NCBI GenBank assembly: GCA_016840035.1
Contig: JAEOTC010000122.1
Coordinates: 1 to 33,791, forward strand
Direction: 5' to 3'
Source of the DNA: Candidatus Hodarchaeota archaeon
GTDB taxonomy: Archaea; Asgardarchaeota; Heimdallarchaeia; Hodarchaeales; Hodarchaeaceae
Length of the DNA: 33,791 nt
Shown: piece by piece, positions 25,129 through 31,780 of the stretch
Layout: each line of letters begins with the position of its first letter
Position numbering within the stretch: the first letter of the stretch is position 1
Notes under the pieces: generated by a model
What the model saw: the letters and a program-made list of their open reading frames with translations, nothing else
The model's database searches: none
Told to the model about the DNA's origin: nothing
Translations under genes and position numbers: made by a program

Positions 25129-25719
25129 TTGCGGTTAGTTCCTTCGAAAGAAAAAAAACCATTAAAAATAGTCCTTTTGGGAGAAGGCGGTGTGGGAAAA
25201 ACAACAATATCAAAATCTTACATTGATAACTACTTTTTTACGAAATCAAAACAAACAATTGCTGTAGAATTTCATTCAAAGATAATTACACGTTCAGATA
25301 AGGAAGTTAGTAAACTTCAGATTTGGGATCTTGGGGGCCAAGGGCACTTCAAACATATGGGTGTCTTTAGTGAATTTTGTAGGGGAGCTGATGCAGCCTT
25401 ACTTTGCTTTGATCTTACAGATCTTTCATCCTTATTCAATCTTGCAGAATGGCTTGGGTTCATTGCTCCCACTATTCCTAGGTTTTTGATTGGTACAAAA
25501 TCTGACCTAGCAACTCAAGATGAACAGAATTTCAATCTAGAACGTTATGTTCACAGATATAATTGTGTCACATCATTTAAATGTTCAGCTAAAGATCTGA
25601 AAACGGTTATGAGTATTTTCGAGAGCGTTCTACAAACAATCGAAAGAAAAAACGGCAAAATGAGTAATATATCTTCAGAATCGAATTCTCACATTTCTAA
25701 TAGACTTTTAGTTTCATGA
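25129..25719 (+). CDS. Ras-superfamily small GTPase, first gene of a signalling operon
   Basis: A 196-residue GTPase of the type abundant in Asgard archaea. The motifs are complete: G1 GEGGVGKTT (18-26), G2 Thr43 in TIAVEF, G3 WDLGGQ (66-71), G4 TKSD (123-126) and G5 SAK (153-155). The WDLGGQ form is closer to Arf/Rag/MglA-like GTPases than to Ras (DTAGQ). The catalytic Gln is present. The C-terminal 25 residues are Ser/Asn-rich with no Cys, so prenylation is not expected. The start is TTG at 25129; a stop codon lies two codons upstream and there is no later start before the P-loop. It is followed at 10 nt by a KaiC-like ATPase and then by a roadblock-like protein, a usual partner of such GTPases. 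Confidence 0.92.
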   Translation: MRLVPSKEKKPLKIVLLGEGGVGKTTISKSYIDNYFFTKSKQTIAVEFHSKIITRSDKEVSKLQIWDLGGQGHFKHMGVFSEFCRGADAALLCFDLTDLSSLFNLAEWLGFIAPTIPRFLIGTKSDLATQDEQNFNLERYVHRYNCVTSFKCSAKDLKTVMSIFESVLQTIERKNGKMSNISSESNSHISNRLLVS

Positions 25720-25729
25720 GGTACTAGTA

Positions 25730-26479
25730 ATGCAAAAACTGTTAAGAAAAACCATGAATGAGCAATCTTCACGAATTCCAAGTGGAGTTATTGGCTTTGA
25801 TAAGCTTGTAAAAGGAGGATTTAGAGAACATTCAGTTAATGTGATCATTGCGGATCCTGGCTGTGGTAAGTCCACTTTCTGTTGGCAATATTGTTCCAAT
25901 GATCTGAATATTCCAGCGCTTTATGTGTCATTAGAGCAAAATGTAAACTCCGTATTAAGAGATTGCAACGATATCGGATTAAAGAAATTCAATAAAAAAT
26001 ATAGAGAAGGAAATTTGCAATTCCAAGTTGCTTTCAATGTCGAATCTGAACTAACTTCAGGAGAAATTGGATTGAGATTTTTCATGAATGAGCTACCTAA
26101 ATATCTTGAAGTAATCAAGGAAACGGCCTCTAAATACTCAGGAGGAATTCGAATCGCGATTGATCCTTTAACGCCATTACTACTAGAAATTTCGGACCCA
26201 AATCAACAGAGAAATGCAATCAACCGAATTTTTTCATCGCTAAGAGAGATCGGAACTGCAGTGGTCACACTAGAAAAAGGTTTTGGCGATGTATTAGCAA
26301 GAATCCCTCTTTTTCTCTCAGATTCTATAATAGAGCTCGAGCATATTGGGCTAGGGGGTATATACAACCGCACATTGAGTATCAGAAAATTTAGAGGATC
26401 ATCTCATTCTGAAACTCCTCAACCAATTGGTTTTCAAAAGGAAAAAGGATTAATTGTTTATGATATCTCAAATACATGA
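25730..26479 (+). CDS. KaiC/RecA-superfamily ATPase, single domain
   Basis: A 249-residue RecA-fold ATPase of the archaeal KaiC-like group. It opens with RIPSGVIGFDKLVKGGF, the typical lead-in, and then has Walker A ADPGCGKST (41-49), YVSLEQN (65-71), Walker B RIAIDPLTPLL (141-151), and a KaiC-like end with LSIRKFRGSSHS (216-227) and KGLIVY. KaiC proteins usually have two acidic residues (EE) where this one has EQ, so its ATPase activity may differ. These proteins act as signalling switches more often than in recombination. It starts 10 nt after the GTPase, with TGAGGT upstream, and its last 20 nt overlap the roadblock-like gene. Confidence 0.88.
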   Translation: MQKLLRKTMNEQSSRIPSGVIGFDKLVKGGFREHSVNVIIADPGCGKSTFCWQYCSNDLNIPALYVSLEQNVNSVLRDCNDIGLKKFNKKYREGNLQFQVAFNVESELTSGEIGLRFFMNELPKYLEVIKETASKYSGGIRIAIDPLTPLLLEISDPNQQRNAINRIFSSLREIGTAVVTLEKGFGDVLARIPLFLSDSIIELEHIGLGGIYNRTLSIRKFRGSSHSETPQPIGFQKEKGLIVYDISNT

Positions 26480-26909
26480 TATTGAAGCTCATACATTTAC
26501 ATTAAATAGGGCAATCGAATCCATTCAAAATGAGGCCAACCACTTATTTTTATTTCAGGATGTAAAAGCAGCAATTCTTTTCCGTTTGGATGGGAGAGTA
26601 ATTACCTCTTTTTATGAAATGGAAACATCTAATTCTATATTATCTGTTATCAAATGGGTCAAAGAAATTATCTCAAAAACTAAAGATGAACTTAAACATG
26701 GTGCAAGTTCAATTAAGTATAATAAACGGAGTCATCAAAATGAATCATTACCAGTTTATTTTTACCGTACTGGAAATTCTGGAATCTTAGTAGTTATTTT
26801 ACATTCAAAAGCTAATACAGGATTAATGGAAATAGAGATGAGTCGAACCGCTAGACGATTAGGGATAATTATTGATAAAAAAAGGCCAATAGGGGATTTA
26901 AATATATGA
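26460..26909 (+). CDS. Roadblock/LC7-like protein, possible GTPase partner
   Basis: A 149-residue protein with the order of strands and helices of the roadblock/LC7 (profilin-like) fold: VKAAILFRLDGRVITSFYE, a helix ISVIKWVKEIISKTKDELK-like, PVYFYRTGNSGILVVILHS, and a final helix ETSRTARRLG-like near the C-terminus. Roadblock proteins are regulators or scaffolds of small GTPases, for example bacterial MglB as the GAP of MglA and the Ragulator subunits in eukaryotes. It is encoded in the same operon as a GTPase, which strengthens the call. ATG 26460 is preferred over TTG 26454. It overlaps the KaiC-like gene by 20 nt and FIST by an ATGA overlap, so translation is tightly coupled. The fold is inferred by pattern. 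Confidence 0.7.
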   Translation: MISQIHDIEAHTFTLNRAIESIQNEANHLFLFQDVKAAILFRLDGRVITSFYEMETSNSILSVIKWVKEIISKTKDELKHGASSIKYNKRSHQNESLPVYFYRTGNSGILVVILHSKANTGLMEIEMSRTARRLGIIIDKKRPIGDLNI

Positions 26910-28285
26910 AAGCTTCAGTTGGCCTTTGTATAGACCATGATTTGGAAATCGCAACAAGTTCTGCGATTGAACAGGCTGAAAATACTTTAAATGCCAAACC
27001 AACTGGGATATTGTATTTTACTGGGACACACCCAGGTGGTAAGAAAGTTTATAATCGAGCTTTACGAATTATTCAGAAGAAATTTCCCAATACTCCATTA
27101 GCAGGGTGTTCAGGCATTGGGATAGCAAATAAAGCGGATCACGGTCTGAAAGGTGCTGCGATCATGCTTTTTACAGGAATTACAGTCAGAACACAACTTG
27201 TAAAACGTTTCAGAATAAGGAATAAATCCAAATCTAAAAACATATTGAGAAGATGTCTTAGTATTGAATCCGAGGAATTAAAAAAAAACGCTTCCACAAC
27301 TTTCATCTTCTTCCCTCCTGGTCTAGGATTTCCAAAATTAATGGTAAATTTATTGAACCATAAACTTCAAGGTTTCAATCCATTTTTTATGTTAAATAAC
27401 CGAATATGGAGAGATGTACCTGCTCTTTCACGAATATCAGGAAAGATGGTCAATTTTCTTATGAATGTGGGTGGGATTGGAATTTCCTATTCCTCAGCTT
27501 GGCCATTATTTCGAGAGTTATATGAACGAGGCATTCATTATACTGGTACATTCGGTGTAGACCCCATTACTATGAATAAATCTTACCAATTTCATAATTT
27601 TAAAGCGTTTAAGGATTCTATGACATTTATTGCTCTGAGCTCCCCTGAATTACGATTTATGAGTAAAACTGATACTGGAGCGAAAGTTGATTTCCAAAAA
27701 ACCTTCTCTCTTGATAGTTATTTAGATGGAGGATTTATTCCGAGGATTAATGGTCAATGGGGAGCAGAATCTTTACTTAAATTGTACGAAATGGAGAAAA
27801 CACCAGAAATTTTGGAAGAATGTACTCAAAAATACTTCTATTATCACCCATTCAGACCTTTATGTATTTTGGATGATAAAAATCGTCAAAATCTGTATGG
27901 ACTTTCGATAAATCCGAATCTCAATCATGCATTAATTACTGCACCGAATCAGGTTGCAAAGCAGCTTTATACAAATAAAAAAAGTAAGACACCATCCTAT
28001 ATCTGTAATCAGAGTGCTATTACAATTGAAAACTTGTTAGATCAAAGTTTATCTTCCTTAATAGGAGACAACACCAAATTTGGGCTATTTTTTGACTGTG
28101 GTAATCGAGCGATGATCGTTGGAGACCGATTTAAACAGTATCTTGAGCATTATTCAGATAATTTAGGTGATATTCCTTATCTTGTTATCATATCAGGAGG
28201 AGAAGTTAATTCCCAGTCTTTTCCAATTGTAAACTTTAGTTTGGTTTCTGGAGTTGCAGAAAAACTTTTACCAGCCTTATCTTAG
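26906..28285 (+). CDS. FIST domain sensor protein
   Basis: A 459-residue soluble protein with the FIST_N plus FIST_C arrangement. The N-terminal half (about 1-210) has the repeated KPTGILYFTGTHPGGKK and PLAGCSGIGI features of FIST_N, where a helper Gly-Cys-Ser segment is conserved. The C-terminal half (about 215-455) contains the ligand-binding-type segments, including GLFFDCGNRAMIVGD and the ending YLVIISGGEVNSQSFPIVNFSL-like strands (quoted in part). FIST proteins are thought to sense small molecules and often sit next to signalling genes. No membrane segment or kinase domain is present, so its output would go through its operon partners. It starts inside the roadblock-like gene's stop codon and precedes the MFS gene by 15 nt. 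Confidence 0.85.
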   Translation: MKASVGLCIDHDLEIATSSAIEQAENTLNAKPTGILYFTGTHPGGKKVYNRALRIIQKKFPNTPLAGCSGIGIANKADHGLKGAAIMLFTGITVRTQLVKRFRIRNKSKSKNILRRCLSIESEELKKNASTTFIFFPPGLGFPKLMVNLLNHKLQGFNPFFMLNNRIWRDVPALSRISGKMVNFLMNVGGIGISYSSAWPLFRELYERGIHYTGTFGVDPITMNKSYQFHNFKAFKDSMTFIALSSPELRFMSKTDTGAKVDFQKTFSLDSYLDGGFIPRINGQWGAESLLKLYEMEKTPEILEECTQKYFYYHPFRPLCILDDKNRQNLYGLSINPNLNHALITAPNQVAKQLYTNKKSKTPSYICNQSAITIENLLDQSLSSLIGDNTKFGLFFDCGNRAMIVGDRFKQYLEHYSDNLGDIPYLVIISGGEVNSQSFPIVNFSLVSGVAEKLLPALS

Positions 28286-28300
28286 GAAAATTCAGTTAAA

Positions 28301-29680
28301 TTGGTGTATAAGGATATGTTTTATGTCGATACTCTACTTGGTATCAAATCATATCCTCAAGAACTGAAAATTTTAATATTCAAGTTTTTTAGCCTTGAAC
28401 TTATTATTACGGTGATTTATTTAAGTAATACTTGGATATCACTATATTATATCTCTATTTTAGGATCCTATGCACTTTTTGGGACCATCGTTGCGATAGG
28501 TACCATTATTGGATTCACTCTAGATCTTCCCTTAGGGATTCTTACCGATAGATTTGGTCAAAGAGGGGCTTTTTGTGGGGCTTTATTGTGCCTAACAATA
28601 TACTATATGGGTCTAATAATAGCTACAACTCCGTTTCAGTTATTATGTCTTGAAATTCTAGTAGGAATTTATTCTGCTCTTCTTTCGGGGTCATATCTAG
28701 CTTGGTTTTTCAACTCTTGGGCTTACCTTGTAGAAAAGAATGAAAGAAACGATAAACTCCTACGAAGTACGATGGGGAATGTAAATTTCATCAAAATGAT
28801 ATTTGTCTCCTCTTTTACAATCTTAGGGGGATTTTTGTTATTTCAAGCACATCTACCTCCCCAATTGATATTTTTAATACAGGGAATAATATCCTCAATT
28901 GGATTTATGTTTGGATTCATAATTATGGTTAATAAGTATCCCATATATCGAAATATAAAACATAAAATGACAACTAGAGAGAAAAAACCACCTATTCGCT
29001 CCATTATTAGAAGAAAAGGAGGAAAAATACAAAACCAATATCTGAGGATTTCTCCATATTTCATCAGTTTTGGAGTTCTAAGGTTCACTTCATTGTCTTT
29101 TTCAACAGTAATATTCCCGTTGATCATCTATATTCTTTTATCTTCTGAGTCCAAATCAATCAATAGTAGTTACTTTAATATTGATTTTACATCAATGGCT
29201 ATCTTGGTATTATCTCTTGTTAATTCTATTACAGATTTCACGTACGGAATTTCTAGTAGATTTACAGGAAAATTTACACGTTCAATTAAATCCCCTCGTA
29301 AAGGTCTCGCTATGATCTACACTCTGAATTTCCCATTAGCGTGGTTGTCGATTCTCTTTGTTCTAATAATCCAACTTGATGCAATATTGAAGCTTCAAAT
29401 AGTAATATTACTATTTCTAGGCAGACTCATTATCAGTGGATTAACCTCAGGCCTACATTGGCAATTATATTATTCCATAACCTCATCAGAAAATCGAAGC
29501 TCCCAAGAATCTTACCAAAATACGTTAAATCTTCTGATTTATACATTTGGCTTTAGTATTCTTGGACAGATTATGGAGAGAAAGGGATTGTTAGAAGGAT
29601 TGTTATTGCTATTTATACTAGGTTTATTTGGTGTCCTAATTTTAGTAAAGGTAAAGGATCCTGAACCAAATTACGACTAA
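28301..29680 (+). CDS. Major facilitator superfamily transporter
   Basis: A 459-residue polytopic protein with about 12 hydrophobic segments. Between helices 2 and 3 it has the MFS motif A form LGILTDRFGQRG (about residues 78-89). A charged cytoplasmic loop with Lys/Arg-rich sequence separates the two halves at about 218-250. The substrate cannot be told from sequence. It is the last gene of the GTPase-KaiC-roadblock-FIST operon and might be its effector or carry the ligand that FIST senses. The start is TTG at 28301, with AGGAAAA upstream; GTG 28304 or ATG 28316 are alternatives. It converges with secY, separated by 60 nt. Confidence 0.88.
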   Translation: MVYKDMFYVDTLLGIKSYPQELKILIFKFFSLELIITVIYLSNTWISLYYISILGSYALFGTIVAIGTIIGFTLDLPLGILTDRFGQRGAFCGALLCLTIYYMGLIIATTPFQLLCLEILVGIYSALLSGSYLAWFFNSWAYLVEKNERNDKLLRSTMGNVNFIKMIFVSSFTILGGFLLFQAHLPPQLIFLIQGIISSIGFMFGFIIMVNKYPIYRNIKHKMTTREKKPPIRSIIRRKGGKIQNQYLRISPYFISFGVLRFTSLSFSTVIFPLIIYILLSSESKSINSSYFNIDFTSMAILVLSLVNSITDFTYGISSRFTGKFTRSIKSPRKGLAMIYTLNFPLAWLSILFVLIIQLDAILKLQIVILLFLGRLIISGLTSGLHWQLYYSITSSENRSSQESYQNTLNLLIYTFGFSILGQIMERKGLLEGLLLLFILGLFGVLILVKVKDPEPNYD

Positions 29681-29697
29681 TTACATTTCTCCACTAG

Positions 29698-29722
29698 ATA
29701 TTTATAAAAAGAAAAGAGGAGG
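29698..29722 (-). terminator. T-rich tract after secY (minus strand)
   Basis: On the minus strand, just past the secY stop, the sequence runs through CCTCCTCTTTTCTTTTTAT. This pyrimidine-rich tract is a good archaeal terminator candidate in the short gap between the converging MFS and secY genes. Confidence 0.45.
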
Positions 29723-29740
29723 ATAGGAATTATTTAGTCC

Positions 29741-31249
29741 CTAACTAATTCCCAAGAAACCGCGAAGGGCAGGATTCATCTCAGCGACTCTTTCTTTACT
29801 AATAAGCTCGAAATATTGCCTCATAATACTAACAGAAAGAAGTATTCCCATTCCAGAACCTATTGCTCCTAAGAAATCCGCAAAGGCCGCAAGAACTCCA
29901 ATAAACAGACCACCAATAACTGCTATTGTTGGGATATACATTTCTAATCGTCTTTCAACAATTTTCTTACTCCTTCTCCATCCAGGCATCTGCATACCAG
30001 ATTGTAGAAATTGGCTTGCAACATCCCTTGGACCCATGCCTGCAGTTTCCAGCCACATCATTGAGAAGACAACAGAAAGAAGTATCAGGATAATCGCATA
30101 AATAAAAGCCCTAGTAATGGAACTTAGCGGATCTCCAAAGTTAAGAACGCCTTGTTCTCCAATCAGAGAGCGCGGGGGGGTTAAAAAGTAAACTAAACCT
30201 CCTGTTGGAACATACTGTTCGCTATTAGCATCTAATCGAAACGTACCTAATATTTGGGTCAATAGACTCGTTGAATTCTCTCGTCCTGAACTATTCCAGA
30301 CCATCTGAGCTATAAAGTAAACATCAGCAAAAACCGCTGAAGTTAGTATTACCGGGATATTCGAGACGTAGAGTAATTTTATTGGATAAGTAGACCTAAT
30401 TCCTTTATATTGCGCGTATGAAATTGGAATTTCAATCCGCATTGATTCAAAATAAATCACGATTACGAATACGACAGCTGTTGCAATCACGGAAAGGATA
30501 GATAAAGATGGTAGATTTAAATTATGATTAGGATTTGTACTGTATCTGAAAAACAGATTTCCAATTGTATTTAATGGTCCTTCTTCTCCTAACCAATAAA
30601 TAAATGCTAGAACTATACCACGAGCTGATGTAACTTCATTTGGTCCTTCTAAGATATTATTAGGGGCAAATAATCCCTGGAAAATTTGTAATCCAACCCC
30701 TCCAGCAATAAACAAAGAAATCCCTGAACCTAAGCCCCATCCTTTTTGAACCATTTCGTCAAGTAAGATAATAATTATCCCAGCTGCTAATAATTGTGAA
30801 ATAATTCCCACTTGTGCACTAAGAGGTAGGTCAGTACCATAGGTTCCACCTATAAGAAAAGCACCTGCTTCAATAATTGTCATTAAAACAGACATTACTT
30901 TTTGGGCACCAGTATAAAGTGATCTTTCCTCTGGGTCTCCCATATTAACATTGATAATCTTAGAGCCGACTAATATTTGCATGATTAACCCCGCTGTTAC
31001 GATTGGCCCAATCCCTAATTCAGCAAGTGATCCCTGTGTTGATGCGGTAATTGTCCTCATAAATGCAAATGGATCACCTTCTCCTAAATCTGCACCAATA
31101 ATTGGGGTAGAGGTCATAACAAAATATATTACAAGAGCTGCAAAAGTCCAAATCATCTTTTCATTGAAATGAACCTCACGAGTTGGTTTTACAACCTCAG
31201 GCGTAATTGACATAAAGGGTCGAACGGCTTGTAGAAATCTAGAAGTCAT
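29741..31249 (-). CDS. secY: Preprotein translocase subunit SecY (Sec61 alpha)
   Basis: The 502-residue channel subunit of the Sec translocon. Ten membrane segments are apparent, the first at about 33-47 preceded by the cytoplasmic N-terminus (SITPEVVKPTREVHFNEKMIW). The plug region after helix 1 (GADLGEGDPFAFMRT), LGIGPIVTAGLIMQIL (helix 2b), and the basic cytoplasmic loops near residues 283-292 and 400-435 are typical of SecY. It is not in an spc-type ribosomal operon here but stands alone, with its own promoter (TATA-like TTTAACC near 31267-31275 on the minus strand). It is divergent from a ribophorin I-like gene. Confidence 0.97.
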   Translation of the reverse strand: MTSRFLQAVRPFMSITPEVVKPTREVHFNEKMIWTFAALVIYFVMTSTPIIGADLGEGDPFAFMRTITASTQGSLAELGIGPIVTAGLIMQILVGSKIINVNMGDPEERSLYTGAQKVMSVLMTIIEAGAFLIGGTYGTDLPLSAQVGIISQLLAAGIIIILLDEMVQKGWGLGSGISLFIAGGVGLQIFQGLFAPNNILEGPNEVTSARGIVLAFIYWLGEEGPLNTIGNLFFRYSTNPNHNLNLPSLSILSVIATAVVFVIVIYFESMRIEIPISYAQYKGIRSTYPIKLLYVSNIPVILTSAVFADVYFIAQMVWNSSGRENSTSLLTQILGTFRLDANSEQYVPTGGLVYFLTPPRSLIGEQGVLNFGDPLSSITRAFIYAIILILLSVVFSMMWLETAGMGPRDVASQFLQSGMQMPGWRRSKKIVERRLEMYIPTIAVIGGLFIGVLAAFADFLGAIGSGMGILLSVSIMRQYFELISKERVAEMNPALRGFLGIS

Positions 31250-31780
31250 TTAGAAAACCTCAAAGGTTAAATCTCTCTATCGGATCCATTCAAGTATAGA
31301 AATCAATGCTATTAAGTTCTTAGTCTGAAGAAATCCGATTTTAAGCTTATTTAAAGGGAAAAATGCAATTCATTTATTTTTTTTCTAGTATTTATGATTC
31401 AAATTTCAAGGAATCACAAATTAATTCTTGGTTTAAAATCTAAATAATTCAATCAAATTAAACGAAGCAAAAAGCCAATTTAATAAGAGGAGTGACGAGA
31501 TTAAATTAGAAAGAACATTAACCTTCAAATTAAAGACCAATGTGTTATAATTATGTTGATTTCAAGCCGAAGAATAAATATATTCCACTTTATGGTAAAT
31601 TTGGATGAAAAATTGATTGAATGGACGAGGTGGGATTAAGAACAAAATATATTACACTCTGGAAAACGAGAACCATTCAGTATTATTCCTCAAACTTAAA
31701 GAGTAAACTTAAAGATTGCTTAGAAGCTTAATTTAAAGGATCCGAAAGTTCATTGTACAGATAATACGGAGTTTTTATAA
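31250..31780. promoter_or_regulatory. Divergent promoter region between secY and the ribophorin I-like gene
   Basis: About 530 nt without a supported gene. It is AT-rich and contains several TTTAAA or TATA-like runs, including one at about 31730-31736 that could serve the plus-strand gene and one near 31271 for secY. A 28-codon frame at 31553-31639 was seen but not accepted. No tRNA or other RNA structure was recognised. Confidence 0.45.

Noticed and set aside
31553..31639. A 28-codon plus-strand frame between secY and the ribophorin I-like gene
   Set aside because: Too short, no ribosome-binding site or family; consistent with chance.
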